NCBI GenBank assembly: GCA_030729445.1
Contig: JANQXJ010000097.1
Span: 1 to 5,665 of the forward strand
DNA length: 5,665 nucleotides
From: Limnohabitans sp.
Lineage (GTDB): Bacteria; Pseudomonadota; Gammaproteobacteria; Burkholderiales; Burkholderiaceae_C
Direction of reading: 5' to 3'
Part shown: positions 1 to 4,574 of the stretch, one piece after another
How the letters are laid out: every line of letters starts with the position of its first letter
Position numbering within the stretch: position 1 is the first letter of the stretch
Program-made: the position numbers and the translations under genes
The notes under the pieces: generated by a model
The model's database searches: none
The model's input: only the letters and a program-made list of their open reading frames with translations
Told to the model about the DNA's origin: nothing

Positions 1-1409
1 GCCTGTACCCCGCACCCGAAGCGGCGCTGGCCGCCATGGTCGAAGGCGCGATGGTTGACTTTGACACCGCCATGCGCATCGAAAGCCGTTACCTCGCAGG
101 CCTGATGACCAGCCAGGTGGGGCGCAACATGATCAACACCTTCTTCTTCAACTTGAACAGCATCAGGGGCGGCCAAAGCCGCCCCAAGGCTGCACCGCGC
201 TACAAGCCCCAAAAAGTGGGCATTTTGGGCGCGGGCATGATGGGCTCGGGCATTGCGTATTCGCAAGCAAGCCGGGGCATCGCCACGGTGCTCAAAGACG
301 TGAGCCAAGAAGCCGCTGAAAAAGGCAAGGCCTACAGCCACAAGCTCACCCAAAAGCGCGTGGACAAAGGCCGCATGGCGGCAGACAAACAAGCGGCCTT
401 GTTGTCACTCATCCAGCCCACGGCCAGCGCTGCAGACCTCAAGGGCTGCGACCTGATCATCGAGGCCGTGTTTGAAAACCGCGAACTCAAGGCCAAGGTC
501 ACGCAAGAGGCCGAGCCCATGCTCGCCGAAGGCGGTTTCTTTGCCAGCAACACCTCCACCTTGCCCATCAGCGGCCTGGCCACGGCCAGCGCCAAGCCCG
601 AGAAATTCGTAGGCATCCACTTCTTCAGCCCAGTCGACAAGATGCAGCTGGTGGAGATCATTCGCGGTGCACAGACCGACGACGAAACCATCGCCCGTGC
701 CTACGACTACGTGCAGGCACTGGGCAAGCTGCCGATTGTGGTGAACGACTCGCGCGGCTTTTACACCAGCCGCACCTTTGGCACCTTTGTGATGGAAGGT
801 GCGGCCATGCTGGGCGAGGGCATCCCCGCCCCCGTGATCGAGAACCTGGCCATGCAAGTGGGCATGCCCGTCGGCCCGCTGGCGGTACTGGACGAAACCG
901 CGCTGTCGCTGTCTGTGCATGTTCTGGACCAAACCCGCGAAGACTTTGCCAAAGAAGGCAAAACCCACACCGCCACACCTGGCGAGCTGTTGGTTGAGCG
1001 CATGGTCAAAGAACTCAAGCGCCCCGGCCGCGCCGCAGGCGGTGGTTTTTACGACTACCCCGCTGGCCAGAAAAAAGTGCTGTGGCCCGAACTGAAAACC
1101 CGCTTTGAAAAAGCGGATGTGGCCTACAACCAGCAAGACATCAAAGACCGCCTGCTGTACCGCCAAGCCGTGGAAACCGCCCGCTGCCTGCAAGAAGGCG
1201 TGCTGACCTCGGTGCACGACGGCAACATCGGCTCGATCTTCGGCATCGGATTTCCGGCCTGGACGGGTGGCGCGTTGCAGTTCATCTATGGCCAAGGGGT
1301 GGATGCGTTTGCCAAGCGTTGCGCTGAACTGGCGGCGCTGTACGGCGCGGGGTTTGCGCTGACAGCGGAAGTCATCGAGAGCCTCAAGCAGCATCAGCCG
1401 GTGTATTGA
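1..1409 (+). CDS. FadB/FadJ-type fatty-acid oxidation alpha subunit: 3-hydroxyacyl-CoA dehydrogenase part (5'-truncated by window)
   Basis: The reading frame is open from base 3 to the TGA at 1407-1409, about 468 codons. The Met at 36 is internal, because coding continues upstream of it and the N-terminal enoyl-CoA hydratase/isomerase domain of this family (usual total about 700 residues) lies outside the window. Visible parts: the end of the hydratase-dehydrogenase linker; an NAD-binding Rossmann motif GAGMMGSG (bases 228-251); the SNTSTLPI strand; the catalytic-His motif HFFSP (His codon 618-620), which in 3-hydroxyacyl-CoA dehydrogenases pairs with a Glu; a PVGPLAVLDE segment opening the C-terminal dehydrogenase domain; and a second C-terminal repeat ending in a GFPAWTGG motif. 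By family, it hydrates enoyl-CoA and oxidises L-3-hydroxyacyl-CoA with NAD+ in cytoplasmic beta-oxidation, usually beside a thiolase that would lie upstream. FadB and FadJ cannot be told apart here, so no symbol is given. Confidence 0.93.
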   Translation, partial: LYPAPEAALAAMVEGAMVDFDTAMRIESRYLAGLMTSQVGRNMINTFFFNLNSIRGGQSRPKAAPRYKPQKVGILGAGMMGSGIAYSQASRGIATVLKDVSQEAAEKGKAYSHKLTQKRVDKGRMAADKQAALLSLIQPTASAADLKGCDLIIEAVFENRELKAKVTQEAEPMLAEGGFFASNTSTLPISGLATASAKPEKFVGIHFFSPVDKMQLVEIIRGAQTDDETIARAYDYVQALGKLPIVVNDSRGFYTSRTFGTFVMEGAAMLGEGIPAPVIENLAMQVGMPVGPLAVLDETALSLSVHVLDQTREDFAKEGKTHTATPGELLVERMVKELKRPGRAAGGGFYDYPAGQKKVLWPELKTRFEKADVAYNQQDIKDRLLYRQAVETARCLQEGVLTSVHDGNIGSIFGIGFPAWTGGALQFIYGQGVDAFAKRCAELAALYGAGFALTAEVIESLKQHQPVY

Positions 1410-1432
1410 GGTACAGGCCCGGAAGGGTTTGC

Positions 1433-1479
1433 AAGTCAAAACGCAGCACCTGGGAGACTGGGGCTGCGTTTTGACTTTT
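1433..1479 (+). terminator. Intrinsic terminator after the fatty-acid oxidation gene
   Basis: A perfect 15-bp inverted repeat (AAGTCAAAACGCAGC at 1433-1447, its complement at 1463-1477) encloses a 15-base loop and ends in TTTT (1476-1479). Two of the four T's belong to the stem, so the free U-tract is short. It begins 23 bases after the stop codon, as expected for a Rho-independent terminator. GCAA at 1431-1434 can alternatively pair with TTGC at 1478-1481. The opposite strand has no T-run after the stem, so it looks one-directional. Confidence 0.75.
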
Positions 1480-1534
1480 GCACACGCCATAGCTGGTTTG
1501 AATCAAGCAGCTTGAGAAGGCTTGGGGCCAGTTC

Positions 1535-1548
1535 AACCATTGATGGTT
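1535..1548. repeat. Small inverted repeat upstream of the first toxin-antitoxin promoter
   Basis: AACCAT-TG-ATGGTT forms 6-bp arms around a 2-base centre, ending just before the proposed -35 hexamer. It may be a second, weaker operator half for the antitoxin, but its sequence differs from the 19-bp palindrome downstream, so it could be chance. Confidence 0.35.
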
Positions 1549-1577
1549 TTACGATGTATGCCACTTAGTGGCATAAT
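1549..1577 (+). promoter_or_regulatory. Candidate sigma-70 promoter of the RelE/XRE toxin-antitoxin operon
   Basis: The -10 candidate CATAAT (1572-1577) matches five of six consensus bases. A weak -35 candidate TTACGA (1549-1554) sits 17 bp upstream. A start site 7-8 bases after the -10 would fall at about 1584-1585, on or next to the toxin ATG. The -10 is the solid part and the -35 is poor, as often seen at repressor-controlled TA promoters. Confidence 0.5.
1557..1575. promoter_or_regulatory. 19-bp palindromic operator, probable antitoxin/TA-complex binding site
   Basis: TATGCCACTTAGTGGCATA is a perfect palindrome with 9-bp arms around T1566. It occupies the spacer and overlaps the -10 hexamer, only 10 bases before the toxin start. 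A protein bound here would block RNA polymerase. Autorepression by the HTH antitoxin through such a site is the rule in type II TA operons; assignment to this antitoxin is inference. Confidence 0.7.
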
Positions 1578-1584
1578 TTAAATC

Positions 1585-1962
1585 ATGCGCCGCGTCTTCA
1601 AAACCCGCCAATTTGCCAAGTGGATGCGTAAAACCGATTTGACGGATGAGGCTTTGTGCTTGGCCGTGAGCGAGATGGTCAGTGGCTTGGTGGATGCCGA
1701 TCTGGGTGGCGATGTGCTCAAAAAACGTGTGGCTTTGCCCGGTCGCGGCAAGCGCGGCGGAGCCCGCACTTTGGTGGCCACGCGCAGGGCCAGCCGTTGG
1801 TTTTTTGTGTTCGGATTTGAAAAGAACGAAAAGGCCAATGTTTCCCGTACCGAGCTGGAAGCTTTGCAGTGGCTGGCCAAACAACTGCTGGACTTGACCG
1901 GGCGTCAGCTTGAAGTCGCGGCGCAAGATGGTTCGTTACAGGAGATTTGTCATGAGCACTAA
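1585..1962 (+). CDS. RelE/HigB-superfamily toxin of a type II toxin-antitoxin module
   Basis: This 125-residue protein shows the pattern of the RelE-like family catalogued as COG4737/Pfam RelE (PF06296). It has a basic N-terminal helix; a core GLVDADLGGDVLKKRVALPG (34-53) followed by GKRGGARTLVA; the strand WFFVFGFEKNEK (72-83); and the EL-x-AL-x-x-LAK helix near 90-99. Members are mRNA-cleaving or ribosome-acting translation inhibitors neutralised by the adjacent antitoxin. The conserved basic residues (K46, K47, R48, R54, K56, R57, R61) fit an RNA-binding surface; the specific catalytic residues were not assigned. The ATG is preceded by no Shine-Dalgarno sequence and lies close to the predicted transcription start. 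Its last 11 bases overlap the antitoxin gene. Toxin-before-antitoxin order matches HigBA-like systems. The family call is fairly sure; activity is inferred. Confidence 0.85.
   Translation: MRRVFKTRQFAKWMRKTDLTDEALCLAVSEMVSGLVDADLGGDVLKKRVALPGRGKRGGARTLVATRRASRWFFVFGFEKNEKANVSRTELEALQWLAKQLLDLTGRQLEVAAQDGSLQEICHEH
1940..1944 (+). promoter_or_regulatory. Ribosome binding site fixing the first antitoxin start
   Basis: AGGAG lies 7 bases before the ATG at 1952, inside the toxin coding sequence. It selects this ATG over the in-frame ATG at 1910, which would lengthen the protein by 14 residues. The toxin has no such site, consistent with stronger antitoxin translation. Confidence 0.75.
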
Positions 1963-2293
1963 AGCGAAACCCAAGGCCAAACCCCAAGCTGCCAGCCGTG
2001 TCTTGGAAACGGTTTACGAAACAGCGGCCGATCTGGAGCGTTTGGGATTCATCGACAAGCGCAAGATGCAAAAGCTCGACGCGCTATGCATGGAGCCGAT
2101 TGCGCCCTATGACAGCGCCCAAATCCGCGCCCTTCGCGAACAGCACAATTTGAGTCAGACGGTGATGGCCTCGGTGCTCAACACCAGCGCATCCACGGTG
2201 CGCAAATGGGAGATCGGTGAAAAGCACCCCAGCGGCCCATCGCTCAAGTTGCTGAACTTGCTGGACCGCAAGGGCTTGGATGCCTTGTTGTGA
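1952..2293 (+). CDS. XRE-family helix-turn-helix antitoxin of the first module
   Basis: The 113-residue protein has a Lys/Ala-rich start (1-15), a helical segment with VYETAADLERLGFIDK (21-36) that probably wraps the toxin, and a C-terminal XRE/Cro-type HTH (about 57-111). The HTH includes LREQHNLSQTVMASVLNTS and the recognition-helix segment STVRKWEIGEKHPSGPSLKLL. It resembles the YiaG-like regulators (COG2944) that commonly follow COG4737 toxins. It should bind and neutralise the toxin and repress the operon at the 19-bp palindrome. Its start overlaps the toxin gene by 11 bases, implying translational coupling. No terminator is evident in the 179 bases before msrB, so read-through into msrBA is possible. 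Symbols such as higA are used loosely for this family, so none is given. Confidence 0.85.
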   Translation: MSTKAKPKAKPQAASRVLETVYETAADLERLGFIDKRKMQKLDALCMEPIAPYDSAQIRALREQHNLSQTVMASVLNTSASTVRKWEIGEKHPSGPSLKLLNLLDRKGLDALL

Positions 2294-2402
2294 AGGCACC
2301 GCTCAAATCCTTGTCATGCGCGAACGCTGATGTGAGGGCAAAGGATAAAGCGCCTGAAGCGTCAAAAAAAAGGAAAATCAAGCTGCCAATGCTGATTACG
2401 TT

Positions 2403-2427
2403 GTAACTTTCCGATTTGTCGCACGAA
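2403..2427 (+). promoter_or_regulatory. Candidate ECF sigma-factor promoter of msrBA
   Basis: GTAACT (2403-2408) and CGAA (2424-2427) are separated by 15 bases. This resembles the GTAACC-N16-CGAA class that I recall for Caulobacter SigF, which controls methionine sulfoxide reductase genes; it has one base mismatch and a spacer one shorter. No acceptable sigma-70 pair is seen nearby: TTGTAA at 2401 with 17-bp spacing meets only CGAATA. A predicted start near 2433 would give a leader of about 40 bases. An A8 run (2364-2371) within an AT-rich patch lies farther upstream. The rest of 2294-2472 shows nothing I can identify. Confidence 0.4.
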
Positions 2428-2434
2428 TAGGGTC

Positions 2435-2476
2435 ATGAAGCCCAGTGTTTCATCAACCAACCAAGTGTTCCCATGA
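2435..2476 (+). CDS. Possible 13-codon leader ORF overlapping the msrB start
   Basis: ATG at 2435 opens a short frame (MKPSVSSTNQVFP) whose TGA (2474-2476) overlaps the msrB ATG as ATGA. That geometry suits termination-reinitiation coupling. The only purine-rich bases before it, AGGG at 2429-2432, are too close to the ATG for a normal ribosome site. If the ECF promoter is real, the mRNA would start almost at this codon. It could easily be chance in a short leader. Confidence 0.25.
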   Translation: MKPSVSSTNQVFP

Positions 2477-2967
2477 AACGACGCAACTTGATTTCTATCT
2501 TCTCGGCCTGGCTTGCCAGCGCATTGGTGCCCATGCACGCGGTGGCGGCCACCTTTCCCCTCAAGAAAACCAAAGCCGAGTGGCGCAAGTTGGTCTCGCC
2601 GAGCGCGTATGAGGTGCTGTTTGAGCACGGCACCGAGCGCCCAGGCAGCAGCCCACTCAATGCCGAGAAGCGGCCCGGTACCTTTGTGTGCGTGGCCTGC
2701 AACTTGCCTTTGTTCAGCTCGGCCCACAAATACGAGAGCGGCACGGGCTGGCCCAGTTTTTTCCAAGCCTTGCCGGGTGCTTTGGGCACGTCCACCGATT
2801 TCAAGCTCATCTACCCGCGCACCGAATACCACTGCTCGCGCTGTGGCGGGCACCACGGGCATGTGTTCGATGACGGGCCCCGACCCACGGGCCAGCGCTT
2901 TTGCAACAACGGTGTGGCCTTGGCGTTTGTGCCCGAAGGCCAAACCCTCCCCGCATTGAGGACATGA
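2473..2967 (+). CDS. msrB: Exported peptide-methionine (R)-S-oxide reductase MsrB
   Basis: The protein has 164 residues. Residues 1-25 form a signal peptide: basic MKRR, a hydrophobic stretch, and an AVA cleavage motif before A26. The RR pair makes Tat export possible, but the match is weak. The mature part has all MsrB hallmarks: zinc pairs CVAC (C73, C76) and CSRC (C121, C124), GTGWPSF (90-96), RCGGHHGHVF, and the catalytic Cys in RFCNNG (C144). MsrB reduces the R epimer of methionine sulfoxide. At the usual resolving-Cys position (GCGWPSF in many homologues) there is Thr91, so this is a form without that cysteine and needs another route of regeneration. No Shine-Dalgarno precedes the ATG. 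msrA follows after 2 bases, so the two form an operon acting on the periplasmic side. Confidence 0.95.
   Translation: MKRRNLISIFSAWLASALVPMHAVAATFPLKKTKAEWRKLVSPSAYEVLFEHGTERPGSSPLNAEKRPGTFVCVACNLPLFSSAHKYESGTGWPSFFQALPGALGTSTDFKLIYPRTEYHCSRCGGHHGHVFDDGPRPTGQRFCNNGVALAFVPEGQTLPALRT
2958..2962 (+). promoter_or_regulatory. Ribosome binding site deciding the msrA start
   Basis: GAGGA inside the end of msrB lies 7 bases before the ATG at 2970 but only 1 base before the in-frame ATG at 2964. This favours 2970 and a protein beginning MNRTT. Confidence 0.65.
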
Positions 2968-2969
2968 CC

Positions 2970-3656
2970 ATGAACCGCACCACTGTTTCAAAACCCCTGC
3001 GTTCCTGGGCCATGGCATGGGCCGCGGGCGCTTTTCTGTTGGCGGCTTGCACGCCAAGCCAGTCCTCCAGCGCGGGCCCAGCGCCTGCGACCCAGGCCAC
3101 GCCCACCGACGTGGCGGTGGCGCCCGTGGTCAACGGCAAGCCCATGGCTTACGCCTTGTTTGCCGGTGGTTGTTTCTGGTGCATCGAGGCCGACTTTGAA
3201 AAACTGGCCGGTGTGCTGGAAGTTGAGTCGGGCTACACCGCCGGCCAAACGCCCCAGCCCACCTACGAGCAAGTCAGTGCCGGACGCACGGGCCACACCG
3301 AGGCGGTGCGGGTGCTGTACGACCCCAGCCAAGTGAGTTATGCGCAGTTGGTCGACTACTTTTGGCGGCACATCGACCCGACCGTCAAAGACCAGCAGTT
3401 TTGTGATGTGGGCCCGCAATACCGCAGCGGCATCTATTGGCAAAATGAGGCCGAACGCGCCACCGCCGAAGCCAGCCGAGACGCCTTGATCAAGAGCGGG
3501 CGCTTCAGCACCATCCACACCGAGCTTGCACCCAGCTCAATGTTTTACTTGGCCGAGGACTACCACCAGGACTACTACAAGAAGAACGAGCTGCGCTACA
3601 GCTACTATCGCTTGAGTTGCGGGCGGGACGCGAGGGTTAAAAAGCTCTGGGGTTGA
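2970..3656 (+). CDS. msrA: Lipoprotein peptide-methionine (S)-S-oxide reductase MsrA
   Basis: The protein has 228 residues. Residues 1-26 are a lipoprotein signal peptide ending in the lipobox LAAC (Cys27). A Ser/Ala/Pro/Thr-rich tether (28-55) follows, then the MsrA domain (about 58-216). The catalytic Cys68 is in GGCFWCIEADFEKL, with a second Cys at 71. Other family signatures are SGYTAGQTPQPTYEQV, TGHTEAV (Glu111), the QFCDVGPQYRSGIY segment (Cys145) and AEDYHQDYY. Cys217 near the C-terminus could be a resolving cysteine. MsrA reduces the S epimer of methionine sulfoxide, complementing MsrB. Thr at +2 after the lipid Cys would permit Lol sorting to the outer membrane by the E. coli rule. 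The cytoplasmic MsrA form lacks the lipobox and tether. The start at 2970 is chosen from the GAGGA spacing. Confidence 0.95.
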   Translation: MNRTTVSKPLRSWAMAWAAGAFLLAACTPSQSSSAGPAPATQATPTDVAVAPVVNGKPMAYALFAGGCFWCIEADFEKLAGVLEVESGYTAGQTPQPTYEQVSAGRTGHTEAVRVLYDPSQVSYAQLVDYFWRHIDPTVKDQQFCDVGPQYRSGIYWQNEAERATAEASRDALIKSGRFSTIHTELAPSSMFYLAEDYHQDYYKKNELRYSYYRLSCGRDARVKKLWG

Positions 3657-3669
3657 GGCCCCAGCGCTT
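3639..3669 (-). terminator. Intrinsic terminator of the minus-strand toxin-antitoxin operon, inside the msrA 3' end
   Basis: Read on the minus strand, AAGCGCTGGGG (3669-3659) pairs with CCCCAGAGCTT (3652-3642): 10 of 11 pairs around a 6-base loop. TTTTT (3643-3639) follows, overlapping the last stem bases. It lies 66 bases past the antitoxin stop at 3736. On the plus strand the same hairpin spans the msrA stop codon but has no T-run after it, so any effect on msrA would be weaker. Confidence 0.7.
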
Positions 3670-3735
3670 GTGCTGTGTCTGTGGCCTTGGCCGTTCTTCC
3701 AAGGTCAAAAGCGCCAGCAGGGGAATGCAAGCGGC

Positions 3736-4041
3736 TTATGTTTGCGTCGGCTGCGCCACCAGCTTCACTCCCAGTGCGGTGCAGACTCGGGAAATCGTGT
3801 CAAAGCGCGGATGCGATGTGGGGCGCAGGGCTTTGTAGAGGGCTTCGCGGGTCAGGCCCGATGCTCGGGCCACTTCGGTCATCCCGCGTGCGCGAGCAAT
3901 GGTACCCAGCGCGAGGGTCAGCTCGGCTGGGTCGTTTTCTTCCAGAACCATTGTCAGGTAGTTGGCCACGTCCTCGTCGGTCTTGAGGTGTTCGGCCATG
4001 TCGAAATCGGGCAGGTCGTCGACATTGATCTTTCTTTTCAT
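3736..4041 (-). CDS. HI1420-type addiction module antidote protein (HTH antitoxin)
   Basis: The 101-residue protein reads MKRKINVDDLPDFDMAEHLK, then TDEDVANYLTMVLEENDP (21-38) and an HTH. The HTH helices run through LTLALGTIARARGMTEVARASG, and TREALYKALR (64-73) is the recognition helix. This order, with the DxAxYL and EEND/E-P segments, is typical of the probable addiction module antidote family (TIGR02684, COG3636), whose genes follow a COG3657 killer gene, as here. It should neutralise the upstream toxin and repress the operon. The ATG at 4041 is preferred over an in-frame TTG at 4047 because GGAG lies 9 bases before the ATG and only 3 before the TTG. Six bases separate it from the toxin stop. 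It is unrelated in sequence to the antitoxin of the first module. Confidence 0.88.
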   Translation of the reverse strand: MKRKINVDDLPDFDMAEHLKTDEDVANYLTMVLEENDPAELTLALGTIARARGMTEVARASGLTREALYKALRPTSHPRFDTISRVCTALGVKLVAQPTQT

Positions 4042-4047
4042 GGTCAA

Positions 4048-4359
4048 TCACTCCGTGATGGTTCGACTCAAGGCAATGGCGCGGTGGATGTCGTCGGCTT
4101 GGCTGGATTTGTTGCCACCGCCCAGCATCACGATCAGCGCTTGGTCTTTTTCGATGAAATACATGCGCCAGCCGGGCCCAAAAAACTCCCGCATTTCCTG
4201 AACGCCTTCACCCACATGCGCCACATCACCCAACAAACCGCGTTGTGCTTTCTCGAGTCTTCGAGCCAAGCGAAGCCGCGTCATGCTGTCTTTTAGGCTC
4301 CCTAGCCATTCATCAAATTCAGGCATGCGCTTGATCGTGTACAGGTTGATTGTAATCAT
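4048..4359 (-). CDS. HI1419-type addiction module killer protein (RelE/ParE-superfamily toxin)
   Basis: The 103-residue protein matches the putative addiction module killer family (TIGR02683, COG3657). It starts with MITINLYTIKRMPEFDEWL, followed by the basic helix RLRLARRLEKAQRGLLGD (28-45), the signature GEGVQEMREFFGPGWRMYF (50-68) and the C-terminal GGGNKSSQADDIHRAIALS (80-98), the usual GGDKSSQ-x-x-DI motif. Members are RelE-fold inhibitors of translation kept in check by the HI1420-type partner directly downstream. The start at 4359 gives the usual family length near 100 residues; a TTG at 4416 would add 19 residues with no family resemblance. No clear Shine-Dalgarno is visible before the ATG. 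I found no convincing promoter or palindromic operator in the upstream bases. Catalytic residues were not assigned. Confidence 0.88.
   Translation of the reverse strand: MITINLYTIKRMPEFDEWLGSLKDSMTRLRLARRLEKAQRGLLGDVAHVGEGVQEMREFFGPGWRMYFIEKDQALIVMLGGGNKSSQADDIHRAIALSRTITE
4051..4054 (-). promoter_or_regulatory. Ribosome binding site of the second antitoxin
   Basis: On the minus strand GGAG lies within the last codons of the toxin gene, 9 bases before the ATG at 4041. It decides the ATG over the TTG at 4047 and couples antitoxin translation to the toxin message. Confidence 0.6.
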
Positions 4360-4574
4360 TTGTTCACGTTTTGTGTTGATTGATGTCCCACACGGACTCG
4401 GATCAGTGAGCCACAAATGCCGTCATGGTTGAAGAGCTCTCGATACTTCTGGGGTTCTGTTGAAACACGGCTGTGAAATGTTGACGGTGCAGCTCAGGCA
4501 AACTACCCACCATTCGTTCACCTTCCCAGCCGCTCGTCGGGCGCTGCTGCGCCTCAATTCCTTTGGATCACCTC
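4360..4574. other. Divergent intergenic region between the second toxin and the OsmC-YcaO gene
   Basis: These 215 bases must hold the promoters of both flanking genes. On the plus strand TTGACG (4481-4486) is a fair -35, but only the poor TACCCA (4504-4509) lies 17 bp downstream. On the minus strand no hexamer pair is convincing. An AGAGCTCT palindrome (4433-4440) and a small GC hairpin (4540-4553) are present. No gene, tRNA or repeat array is seen. Confidence 0.5.
4540..4553 (+). repeat. Small GC hairpin in the OsmC-YcaO leader
   Basis: GGCGC-TGCT-GCGCC forms a 5-bp perfect stem with a tetraloop ending 21 bases before the ATG at 4575. It has no following T-run, so it is not a terminator. 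It could affect translation of the leader, or be chance in GC-rich DNA. Confidence 0.3.

Noticed and set aside
405..1490. A 361-codon open frame on the minus strand
   Set aside because: It is antisense to the dehydrogenase gene, has no recognisable motifs and a composition dominated by complement codons, and runs through the terminator. It is a shadow of GC-rich coding DNA.
2964..2966. Alternative msrA start giving an ATGA overlap with the msrB stop
   Set aside because: GAGGA is only 1 base upstream of this ATG but 7 bases upstream of the ATG at 2970, which fits initiation better. The protein differs by two residues only.
3670..4296. A 208-codon plus-strand frame
   Set aside because: It lies antisense to the HI1420/HI1419-type genes, which have clear family signatures and ribosome-site spacing; this frame has none.
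1585..4359. Duplication origin for the two toxin-antitoxin pairs
   Set aside because: The toxins belong to different RelE-superfamily branches and the antitoxins differ in length and HTH context; no shared sequence beyond fold-level similarity is visible.
4360..4416. N-terminal extension of the minus-strand toxin from a TTG at 4416
   Set aside because: The added 19 residues have no family resemblance, and the ATG at 4359 gives the usual family length.
1500..4430. Mobile element carrying the TA modules and msrBA
   Set aside because: I saw no transposase, integrase, tRNA attachment site or matching terminal repeats at the block edges, so transfer remains a hypothesis based on gene content alone.
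4425..4463. A 12-codon plus-strand frame (MVEELSILLGFC) in the divergent intergenic region
   Set aside because: It has no ribosome site, no promoter and no linkage to a downstream start codon, and such short frames are expected by chance.
4564..4574. A fragment of a 16S rRNA gene
   Set aside because: Similarity stops at 11 bases. The sequence upstream does not continue as the 16S 3' domain and the downstream bases are coding, so it is listed only as a sequence coincidence worth checking.
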